Shown here: in pieces, positions 8,308 to 15,223 of the stretch | Numbering within the stretch: the first letter of the stretch is position 1 | Layout: every line of letters starts with the position of its first letter | The notes under the pieces: model-generated | The model's input: only the letters and a program-made list of their open reading frames with translations | What the model was told of the DNA's origin: nothing | The model's database searches: none | Made by a program: the position numbers and the translations under genes | IMG/VR virus record: IMGVR_UViG_3300030688_000120 | Location: 1-23,646 of that record | Origin: a virus | Length of the DNA: 23,646 bases | Direction: 5' to 3' (one strand)

Positions 8308-8496
8308 ATGGGATCACCCGCAGGTTTCGGATTCGGCGCATTCGGCATCAATTACGGCGAGAGCGTGGCTACCCGCGCTTTCGTCGGACCCTCGTCTTCC
8401 GTATCCGGCGCTTCGGTTGCTCTGAAACTGGTAGATACCTACGAAGATGGTACTCAGGTTGAACGCACTACGTTACCAACCACAAGCTGTGGATAA
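8308..8496 (+). CDS. Small Gly/Ser-rich hypothetical protein
   Basis: 62 residues with AAGG about 8 bases before the ATG. The sequence MGSPAGFGFGAFGINYGESV is Gly/Phe-rich, followed by short beta-type segments. It lies 11 bases before the next gene. The 72-base gap upstream shows no gene. Function unknown. Confidence 0.5.
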   Translation: MGSPAGFGFGAFGINYGESVATRAFVGPSSSVSGASVALKLVDTYEDGTQVERTTLPTTSCG

Positions 8497-8507
8497 GGAG
8501 GAGACAC

Positions 8508-10718
8508 ATGAAGAAACTCGCAGTTCTGCTTTTCGTCCTGTTGGCTGGTACGTTGGCTGACGCGCAAATTATTACCGCCGCCTCGTGCAGTGCAAGCGAT
8601 GTGCAGACTGCATTCAATGCTGTAGTGGCCTCAACTACTACAGTCAACATTCCTGCGTGCAGCGGCGGCGTCACCTGGACCACCGCTATTTCGCTCACGG
8701 TTCCGTCGGGCAGCACAACCCTGTCGATTCTGGGCGCGGGCAACCTGAGCACCGTCGGCGGCGGCGACCAGACTGTGATCATCGACGGGACGAACAGTTC
8801 TAGTCCCCTTATGCAGATCACCACAGCCGGAAGCTCTTCTCATCTGCGAGTAGCTGGTTTCACAATACAACTGCTGACTGGCGCGTCCAAGAACGCTGGA
8901 ACCTTTTATGTGGATGGCTTGTCGAGCAACTTCCGTATGGACCATATGCACATACTGACCAGCATCAACACCAACGTTGCGCAGTTCGGTGGATGCCTCT
9001 ACGGTGTCATTGACCATTCGATATTCGATAACGGCGCAGGGAGTACGAGCAACTCACTGCGCATCTACAATCAGGGGTCCTGTTACAGCGATTCTCTCCA
9101 AATTGGTGATCAGGCTTGGGCGCATAGCACGGGACTCGGCGGACCCAACTTCATGTTTGTCGAGGACAATGTCTTCAACAACGGGGCTGGAGACGACTGC
9201 ACCGATGGCGGGAGCTTTGTTTGGAGATTCAACACAATGAATATGACCTATCCTGCACCGGCCCTACAGACGCATCCAACGGGCGGCGCGGGGAGAATCA
9301 GGGGATGCCGCGCCTGGGAGATTTACCAGAATCAATTTGATGCCCAAAGCGGAAGTATTGCCAGTCCGGTATTCTGGCTCAGCAGCGGAACTGGCGTCAT
9401 GTGGGGCAACACGATACCGTCGTCCACAGGAACCGGATACGCTGCAATGATGCAGCTTCAGGAACAGCGCACCATCGGCAACCCACCCGGGACGTATACG
9501 CAGACGGCTACGCCAAATGGCTGGGGATATTGCGGAACTACCTACAATGGAACTGGATCAGCGTGGGATCAGAACACCAGTACGGTTACCGGCGCCCACT
9601 GCATGGATCAGCCAGGTATGGGTCAAGGCGATCTGTTGACTGGAGGGTTCACGTCGGACGGCAGTGGTTCCAACAACGTATGCGACATCACACAGAACCC
9701 GTCGGGATGCTCATCTTACACAGGGCAATGGGTCAATGAGGCGGTCGAGCCTATCTACGAGTGGTTGGACAACTACTCACCTGTTCCCATCCAAACGTCA
9801 TACTTCCTATGGATTAATACCGCCTTCACGAACACGTTCGTAGCCAACTCGGACTACTACCTCTGGTGCGATCCAACCAGCCAAAGCGGATGCACCAGCT
9901 TTACGGGTGCGACGGGAACAGGATCGGGCGCACGCTCTGCTCGGCCCACGACCTGCACAACCGGCGTAGCCTATTGGTCCACGGATCAGGGGAGCTGGAA
10001 TACCAGCGGAAGTGGCGGCCAGGGCGTGCTCGACAAATGCACGGCAACGAACACATGGACCAATGCGGCTTACGTTCCCTACACCTATCCGCACCCGCTC
10101 GACACCAGCAGCACGCCCACGGCATCAACGCCCACGTTCTCGCCAGCGGCGGGCACCTACAGCAGCGCTCAGACAGTCACCATCACCACATCCACTGGGC
10201 CGGTGATCTGCTACAACACGACCGGAGCCCCAGCGACAAACGGATCTACCGGTTGCACCACAGGGATGCTCTACACGGGTCCATTCACCGTGAGCACGAC
10301 ACAAACGCTGTATGCGGTGGCTGGTGGCACTGGCTATGCTGATTCGACGGTTGCTTCCGCAGCCTACACGATCACCATTCCGACTGCGGCCACGCCGACA
10401 TTCTCACCGGCTGCGGGGACGTACTCCTCGGCGCAGACCGTGACCCTTGCTGACACGACGCCATCGTCTTTGATCTACTACACCACGGACGGATCGACGC
10501 CGACAACCGCGTCAACACGCTACACAATACCTTTCACCGTCTCAGCTACCACAACGGTAAAGGCAATTGCGACCGCATCGGGATACACGAACAGCGCGGT
10601 CGGGACGGCGACGTATACGATAACTCCTGTACTAGTATGTACAGCGGTATTCATTGGATCAAATGGTTCTCTGAACATCGGAACTGGAGGTACCTTTCAA
10701 ATAGGTGGTTGCCATTGA
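8508..10718 (+). CDS. Secreted right-handed beta-helix protein with two chitobiase-type C-terminal repeats
   Basis: 736 residues with GGAGGAG 6 bases before ATG. Residues 1-20 are a textbook signal peptide (MKKLAVLLFVLLAGTLADAQ). About 20-350 has the short beta-strand rhythm of a pectin-lyase-like beta-helix (VIIDGTNSS, FRMDHMHI, YGVIDHSIFDN, NFMFVEDNVFNN). Two homologous modules, about 540-625 and 627-708, share TPTFSPAAGTYSSAQTVT and fit the CHB_HEX_C-type domain, frequent in secreted Acidobacteriota proteins. A short tail (GSNGSLNIGTGGTFQIGGCH) follows. There is no obvious tail-attachment domain. It could be a secreted carbohydrate-active or adhesion protein acquired from a host, or a processed spike. 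GC is clearly higher than in the head genes. Confidence 0.75.
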   Translation: MKKLAVLLFVLLAGTLADAQIITAASCSASDVQTAFNAVVASTTTVNIPACSGGVTWTTAISLTVPSGSTTLSILGAGNLSTVGGGDQTVIIDGTNSSSPLMQITTAGSSSHLRVAGFTIQLLTGASKNAGTFYVDGLSSNFRMDHMHILTSINTNVAQFGGCLYGVIDHSIFDNGAGSTSNSLRIYNQGSCYSDSLQIGDQAWAHSTGLGGPNFMFVEDNVFNNGAGDDCTDGGSFVWRFNTMNMTYPAPALQTHPTGGAGRIRGCRAWEIYQNQFDAQSGSIASPVFWLSSGTGVMWGNTIPSSTGTGYAAMMQLQEQRTIGNPPGTYTQTATPNGWGYCGTTYNGTGSAWDQNTSTVTGAHCMDQPGMGQGDLLTGGFTSDGSGSNNVCDITQNPSGCSSYTGQWVNEAVEPIYEWLDNYSPVPIQTSYFLWINTAFTNTFVANSDYYLWCDPTSQSGCTSFTGATGTGSGARSARPTTCTTGVAYWSTDQGSWNTSGSGGQGVLDKCTATNTWTNAAYVPYTYPHPLDTSSTPTASTPTFSPAAGTYSSAQTVTITTSTGPVICYNTTGAPATNGSTGCTTGMLYTGPFTVSTTQTLYAVAGGTGYADSTVASAAYTITIPTAATPTFSPAAGTYSSAQTVTLADTTPSSLIYYTTDGSTPTTASTRYTIPFTVSATTTVKAIATASGYTNSAVGTATYTITPVLVCTAVFIGSNGSLNIGTGGTFQIGGCH

Positions 10719-10754
10719 GAGGTAACCGACTAGTGCAGTAACAACGTATAACCA

Positions 10755-10769
10755 GTCCATTATCTGGAC
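10755..10769 (-). repeat. Dispersed 15-bp motif, copy 6
   Basis: GTCCATTATCTGGAC, exact reverse-orientation consensus, directly before the AATAAGGA ribosome binding site of the portal gene. The rest of the 10719-10782 gap shows no gene. Confidence 0.88.
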
Positions 10770-10782
10770 AATAAGGAACTAG

Positions 10783-12858
10783 ATGATTCTCCCAGAGCCC
10801 GTACGCGATCCTCACCAAGACATAACTCCAGACGAAGCGAAGGTGTTCCTCAGTTCAGGAACTTGGGGAGACCCAGCAGCTCTCGCGTTGACGGTGCAAG
10901 ACTCTGAGAGAGCAGAATCTGAAGAGCAACGTCGTCAGTGGATCATGGCTTGGGTTTCGTCGAGGGATCTTTATACCTCGGTTTATTCTCCAAACTTCTG
11001 GCCCGGAACGTCGATTGAAGCCTCGTCCGTAAACTTTTTCACGGTGGCCACGGCAGTTAATGGGATCAATCCTCAGCTTCTGGCTGGATTGTTCTACGAA
11101 AACCCTCCTTTCATGGTTCAAGAAAGACCCGGAACCACCTCCCAGTGCGCCCGAGCCGTCTCCGCTCTATTAGGATACCAACTAGAAGATATCAACTTCC
11201 GCGAAGAACTCCGCCTCGGATTGATGAACTGCCTGCTATTTGGTACGGCCATCTTCCAAGAGGGGTGGGAAAAATATACAAAGAAACGCAAGATCGTCAA
11301 ACGCAAGAATCCTGTCATCAAGATTCCGAGCTTAATCCCGGGAGCCAAAGAAACATCGATTAGTGATGACGAGCTAGAAGTTGAGGAAATCGAAGAGGTA
11401 ATCGACCGACCCACGTTTGAGCACATCGTCAACCTCAGAGAAGTCTTGGTTGACCCGGGCCTCGAAGTTCCGGATATTCGCAAAGCTAAATATGTTGTCC
11501 GTCGCCGATACATGACGTGGGAAGACATTGATAAGCTACGTGACCGGGAAGGATACGATATTCCTTCTCGACAGAAGATGTTAGAGCTGTTCTTTCCTCC
11601 GAGGGAGCTTCCCGAGTCAAACCCACAGCAAGAAGGTGGACGCAATCCTTTATGGGACGCGCGCGCCGAATCCCCTTGGGACGCAACTACGATCGATCCG
11701 TTCCAAAAACCTCTTGAAGTTCTAGAACGCTGGGACAACAATACCCTGATTGTAGTCATCCAGAAAAAGATGGTTATCTACAACGGTCAAAATGCCTATG
11801 GTAAGATTCCTTTTCTGAGTATTGGTTGGTGGGATCAGCCGGGAGCCTTCTGGTCTATAGGTCTTGGTCGTCTAGTCGGAACAGAACAGCGTGTCCAAGC
11901 AGGAATAACCAACCTGATGATGAATATCGCGAACCTGAAGCTGAACGCTCCGTTGGTCCGCGTAAAAGGCAAGTCGGTCCCAACACAAAGTATCCGCATC
12001 GGTCCTAATAAGATGATCGAGGTGGATGCTCAAGGCGATCTTCAACCCCTGAAATTTGGAGACCCTGTAGTAGAAGCCAACCAGCTCTTTGCCATGTCTC
12101 AGCAGAGGGTTGACTCGGTCTCGGGTAACAATCCGATCACATCCCAGGGTAACGCGGGATCAGCAGGACACTCGAATCTTGCCCGGTCGTCTGCTGGAGC
12201 TTCGCTCCTCGGGCAGGGTGCTTCGAATGTCATCTCGGATTGTATCGATAAACTGGCTAATCAGGTGCTGGTGCCTTATTTGTACGACATGCAAGAGATG
12301 AACGCAATGATGCTGCCATATTCTCAACTGGAATGGATTCTATCTGAAGAACTTCAGCACGAGTATATACAAGAGGGCGGCGATATCATAAATGTTCTCA
12401 ACGCCAAAGTCAAATTTGCCGTTCTTGCGGGAAGTAAAATGCAGACGCGGCGCGTTGCGCAGCAAGCTCTCCCCATGATAAGTCAACAGATTCTATCTCC
12501 TGAAGCAACCACCCATTTGCAGAATCAAGGAATGACGGTTGATTTCATCGAACTGGTGAGAACGTGGATGGAGATGGCGGAGCTGAAAAATATGCGAGAC
12601 TTGATCCGCCCAATGAATGAACAAGAAATGGCTAGGATGCAAGCCCAGACACAATCAGCCGCTCAGCAATCAAAAGCAGCAGTACAATCTCAGCTAGCAG
12701 ACCAAAAATTCCAACAAGCCCAAACATTGGCGGATCAAGAGAACACAGCCCGGGCTGCTCGTGACGTTTTGCGCGAATCATTCAAGGCTTCCGTAGCTCC
12801 TCAAGAACTCACGGGAGCACCCAACGCCTCATCTGGGTTTGGCTCGTTAAACATTTAA
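10783..12858 (+). CDS. Portal protein
   Basis: 691 residues, ATG 10783 with AAGGA 5 bases upstream. The portal is the ring at one vertex through which DNA enters and leaves. Family-like features are an N-terminal region with RDLYTSVYSPNFWPG and LLAGLFYENPPFMVQERPG, a central wing (FEHIVNLREVLVDPGLEVPD, VRRRYMTWEDIDKL), a stem and crown region (LGRLVGTEQRVQAGITNLMM), and a long Gln/Ala-rich C-terminal coiled coil (about 615-675), as in large podovirus portals. The length is normal for P22-like portals. It stands upstream of the scaffold and capsid, the usual order. Assigned by overall pattern, not a single motif. Confidence 0.85.
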   Translation: MILPEPVRDPHQDITPDEAKVFLSSGTWGDPAALALTVQDSERAESEEQRRQWIMAWVSSRDLYTSVYSPNFWPGTSIEASSVNFFTVATAVNGINPQLLAGLFYENPPFMVQERPGTTSQCARAVSALLGYQLEDINFREELRLGLMNCLLFGTAIFQEGWEKYTKKRKIVKRKNPVIKIPSLIPGAKETSISDDELEVEEIEEVIDRPTFEHIVNLREVLVDPGLEVPDIRKAKYVVRRRYMTWEDIDKLRDREGYDIPSRQKMLELFFPPRELPESNPQQEGGRNPLWDARAESPWDATTIDPFQKPLEVLERWDNNTLIVVIQKKMVIYNGQNAYGKIPFLSIGWWDQPGAFWSIGLGRLVGTEQRVQAGITNLMMNIANLKLNAPLVRVKGKSVPTQSIRIGPNKMIEVDAQGDLQPLKFGDPVVEANQLFAMSQQRVDSVSGNNPITSQGNAGSAGHSNLARSSAGASLLGQGASNVISDCIDKLANQVLVPYLYDMQEMNAMMLPYSQLEWILSEELQHEYIQEGGDIINVLNAKVKFAVLAGSKMQTRRVAQQALPMISQQILSPEATTHLQNQGMTVDFIELVRTWMEMAELKNMRDLIRPMNEQEMARMQAQTQSAAQQSKAAVQSQLADQKFQQAQTLADQENTARAARDVLRESFKASVAPQELTGAPNASSGFGSLNI

Positions 12859-12866
12859 AATAAGTG

Positions 12867-12895
12867 TTGACAACTCGAACATAGTATGATATACT
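12867..12895 (+). promoter_or_regulatory. Sigma-70-type promoter A
   Basis: TTGACA (12867-12872), a 17-base spacer and TATACT (12890-12895). It starts 9 bases after the portal stop. A TTCGAA dyad lies at 12905-12910, about the start point, as at promoter B. Confidence 0.82.
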
Positions 12896-12900
12896 GTTTT

Positions 12901-12975
12901 TGGATTCGAATTCAAAACAGAGAGAAGGGTGGCGCTGACTCGTCACCCAACTCCCTCATAGTCAGATGAGGAAAT
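12901..12975 (+). promoter_or_regulatory. Structured leader A
   Basis: The transcript from promoter A starts near 12902. It contains TTCGAA inside a near-perfect inverted repeat (12896-12918). Hairpin 1 pairs GGGTGGCG (12927-12934) with CGTCACCC (12941-12948) around a 6-base loop. Hairpin 2 pairs CCTCAT (12954-12959) with ATGAGG (12966-12971) around AGTCAG. The second arm of hairpin 2 contains the GAGG that would serve as Shine-Dalgarno for ATG 12976, so folding would hide it. Leader B has the same plan. Confidence 0.6.
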
Positions 12976-13092
12976 ATGGAAAACGAAATAGACACCCAAC
13001 TAAACCGTCCAGATAATGGACAACTCGCAGACGCGGATTGCGTCAGGAGACACGATGCAGAAAGTTTTTACGGTTCCAATTTCCAAACCTAG
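12976..13092 (+). CDS. Small ORF, possible leader peptide
   Basis: 38 residues (start MENEIDTQLNRPDNGQ) reading straight through motif copy 7. GAGG lies only 4 bases upstream, within a hairpin. It overlaps the start of the next gene in another frame, so its translation could control that gene. There is no homology signal; it may be a leader peptide or chance. Confidence 0.4.
   Translation: MENEIDTQLNRPDNGQLADADCVRRHDAESFYGSNFQT
13007..13021 (+). repeat. Dispersed 15-bp motif, copy 7
   Basis: GTCCAGATAATGGAC, exact consensus, 34 bases before the ATG at 13055. The stretch after it (ACAACTCGC) resembles the one after copy 14 at 23299. Confidence 0.88.
13030..13050 (+). promoter_or_regulatory. 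GGAUU-loop hairpin before the ribosome binding site (copy 1)
   Basis: GACGC (13030-13034), loop GGATT and GCGTC (13040-13044), followed with no gap by the Shine-Dalgarno AGGAGA (13045-13050). Two other genes (14030 and 23352) have the same arrangement with different stems. Confidence 0.6.
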
Positions 13093-13393
13093 TTCGTGGG
13101 TACCGCCCTACGTAGACGACAATTTGGAAGAATCGAAATATCCCTTAGAATTTTCTCTTCTGAAAGATTGGCAAGGAGAAACTTACCACTACGTTTGTCG
13201 AAGTTGTATGTCGGCGGGCGGAGAGATAGACGACATCTTCCGATCTTCTTCCGCAGAGGAATCTGAGTGGCCATATGGAGAGGAAGGAGTTCCTATTCGT
13301 TTAGCTCATGAAATGTTTGCTCACAGCCGACAGCACGAAATTATATGGCGTTGGTCGGTCAATAGGATTCCTAAGCCGAGGTACGATCAGTGA
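13055..13393 (+). CDS. Hypothetical protein
   Basis: 112 residues. ATG 13055 is chosen over ATG 13016, which lies in the 15-bp motif, because AGGAGA precedes it by 4 bases and the upstream residues are encoded by repeat and hairpin. It has two cysteines in CRSCMSAGGE, and a His/Trp-rich C-terminus (HEMFAHSRQHEIIWRWSVNR). Its stop overlaps the GTG of the next gene. It lies between portal and scaffold. A small head-completion or zinc-binding protein is possible; no family recognised. Confidence 0.7.
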   Translation: MQKVFTVPISKPSSWVPPYVDDNLEESKYPLEFSLLKDWQGETYHYVCRSCMSAGGEIDDIFRSSSAEESEWPYGEEGVPIRLAHEMFAHSRQHEIIWRWSVNRIPKPRYDQ

Positions 13394-13596
13394 CCCAACC
13401 CAACTTTTCAGTAAATAGCAATTCTATCCCCGCTACCGATTTCGACCGAATGTCGGACGCCCAAATCCAGCAGCTAATCAACCAAGCCCACCAAGTCAAA
13501 ACAGGACGTATGGGTCGAGTATCTGCGGCCCCTCCTCCCCCTCAAAAAGGGTATGTGGACATTGACAACCTCATCGAAAGATACGGGAGTAAGTAA
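13390..13596 (+). CDS. Small hypothetical head-region protein
   Basis: 68 residues, starting GTG within a GTGA overlap with the previous stop. A helical segment (DAQIQQLINQAHQVKTGRMG) is followed by Pro-rich APPPPQKGYVDIDNLIERYG. The stop TAA shares its last A with the next ATG. Function unknown. Confidence 0.65.
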   Translation: MTQPNFSVNSNSIPATDFDRMSDAQIQQLINQAHQVKTGRMGRVSAAPPPPQKGYVDIDNLIERYGSK

Positions 13597-13934
13597 TGAA
13601 CGAAATTATCTACCCCGACGAACTCGAAGGTAAGATAGACGTATATGAGCGGGGTCGAATTCTACGAACGGTTCCGGACCAAGCGTGGGAGATCATCTTC
13701 GACACTGTCCACAGCTACGTAGACGGGATCGACCAAGCACATCGAGCTCTCGCACCAGGGGACCCGTCTGTAGTAGCTTCTCACGCGGGGCTCTCAGTCA
13801 TGAGCCAGTTTGAGACGTTCTTCAAACAGGACCTCGAAAACGCTATGGAATTCGCACTGCATCCGGACAAGGAATTCACTGCATACTTGAGTGGGTTCCG
13901 AGATAAACTAGATGTTTTGAAACAGCAAGAATAG
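13596..13934 (+). CDS. Hypothetical protein before scaffold
   Basis: 112 residues starting at a TAATG junction. It is acidic and helical (VPDQAWEIIFDTVHSYVDGI, then FETFFKQDLENAMEFALHPD), with no membrane segment. Its TAG shares the first base of motif copy 8. By position it is a probable virion assembly protein, but no motif supports that. Confidence 0.7.
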   Translation: MNEIIYPDELEGKIDVYERGRILRTVPDQAWEIIFDTVHSYVDGIDQAHRALAPGDPSVVASHAGLSVMSQFETFFKQDLENAMEFALHPDKEFTAYLSGFRDKLDVLKQQE

Positions 13935-13948
13935 TCCAAATAATGGAC
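13934..13948 (+). repeat. Dispersed 15-bp motif, copy 8
   Basis: GTCCAAATAATGGAC, beginning on the last base of the previous stop. It is followed by a CGTTA-AGAAA-TAACG dyad (13954-13968) and a TATACT sequence; no good -35 box is at the right distance. Confidence 0.85.
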
Positions 13949-13997
13949 ACTTCCGTTAAGAAATAACGTATACTTTTTCTTTCACCACCTACCCGTT

Positions 13998-14020
13998 GAT
14001 ATTGGATTATATCAAGAGGA
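13998..14020 (+). promoter_or_regulatory. GGAUU-loop hairpin before the ribosome binding site (copy 2)
   Basis: GATAT (13998-14002), loop TGGATT and ATATC (14009-14013), followed by AAGAGGA (14014-14020), the ribosome binding site of the scaffold gene. The loop is conserved with 13030 and 23325, but the stem bases differ. Confidence 0.6.
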
Positions 14021-14029
14021 ATGAATAAC

Positions 14030-15196
14030 ATGGCTAAGCCCGTAAATGACCCCTGGCTCCTGAATCCAGATGGGTCTGTAGATCCCTTCGCAAACAACGT
14101 AGATTGGAACATGCCCGATCTCCCAAACTTGGACGACGACATTAACAATCAAGACCCCGTTCTCGCGTCTCAAGACGTTCTTGATCCGGAAGTAGTCGAG
14201 ACACCGACCGCTCCTGTCGAACCACCCCCTCCCGAAGAACCTGAAGGTCCCGAAACAATGGACCTTGAAGACGGTACCCAACTTGTTCTCAGCAAAGACA
14301 AAGGAGTTTGGGTAGGGTCAGTAATAGGTCTTGCAGGCAGCGCTCAGGTCTATAAAGGAGCTACCAAGAACAAACTGATTTTGGAATTCTTGAAAGCTCA
14401 GGCAAACGCCACCAAGAAAATCAGAGATCAGAATGCCAAGCTAAAGTTCGGATCGATCCCGGCTAAACCAGTCGCTCAGCCTCAGACCCCGCAACCTACG
14501 CCCGTTCGTCAACTCACGTCGGACGAGGTTTTCGAGTACAAAGCTCTTTGGGAATCGGACCCAGTCGCGGCCAATAATTTCTTGCTTCTGAAAACTCGCG
14601 GTGTGACTCTGGACCAAGTTCTAGATATCGCACAGCAGAGCGACAAGAAAGCTAGCTACGCGGCTAATCAGCTTACTGCCGAGCAGGCAAATAAGACCTT
14701 CCTGGCGAATAATCCGGACTACTACCCGGATAACAATTTTGTGAACTTCAACCTGCTGCTTCAGTGGCTAGCGAAGTTCAAACTCGGCGAATCAATCCGA
14801 AAGGGAGATGAAGAAGCTGTATTCAATAAGCTGCTCTCTGCGGGTGCGTATACCGCCGAAAATCTTGAGGAAGCCTTCCAGGACCTGACCAATGATGGTT
14901 TGATGATTCAGGCACCAAGGCAACCCAAAACACCTTCACCGGAAACGGTGGAACCCCCTCCGCCGGTAGCGGTTCAACACGAACCGGCACCTGCGCCGCG
15001 TCCCGACTCACGGATTGTAAGTCAGGTTACGCGCCCGAGAGCGGCACTAGGAATTGGCAGGAATGACGTAACACCCGTCAAACCTCCGGAGTCTCCGAAC
15101 GCGCCCTCAGCCGAGGATTTTGAGAACATGACAGACGAAGAAGTTGCGAACACCCTCAATGCTATTCGTCAGGCACGTGCTCAAAGTCGGCGCTAA
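14030..15196 (+). CDS. Probable capsid scaffolding protein
   Basis: 388 residues. ATG 14030 is preferred to ATG 14021 because GAGGA is 9 bases upstream of the former and touches the latter. It is acidic with Pro-rich ends (PPPPEEPEGPE near 65, PPPPVAVQHEPAPAPRPDS near 310) and a helical middle (about 105-270) with ASYAANQLTAEQANKTFL. The final helix (MTDEEVANTLNAIRQARAQS) is typical of scaffolds that bind the coat through a basic C-terminus. It lies between portal and major capsid, the usual place. The role is inferred from position and composition. Confidence 0.7.
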   Translation: MAKPVNDPWLLNPDGSVDPFANNVDWNMPDLPNLDDDINNQDPVLASQDVLDPEVVETPTAPVEPPPPEEPEGPETMDLEDGTQLVLSKDKGVWVGSVIGLAGSAQVYKGATKNKLILEFLKAQANATKKIRDQNAKLKFGSIPAKPVAQPQTPQPTPVRQLTSDEVFEYKALWESDPVAANNFLLLKTRGVTLDQVLDIAQQSDKKASYAANQLTAEQANKTFLANNPDYYPDNNFVNFNLLLQWLAKFKLGESIRKGDEEAVFNKLLSAGAYTAENLEEAFQDLTNDGLMIQAPRQPKTPSPETVEPPPPVAVQHEPAPAPRPDSRIVSQVTRPRAALGIGRNDVTPVKPPESPNAPSAEDFENMTDEEVANTLNAIRQARAQSRR

Positions 15197-15223
15197 AAAC
15201 TAACAACAAAGGAGTATCTCTAA

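Noticed and set aside
13944-13974. Right arm of the motif (TGGACA) as a -35 box with TATACT
   Set aside because: The spacing is 19 bases here and no -10 box is found at the same distance from other motif copies.
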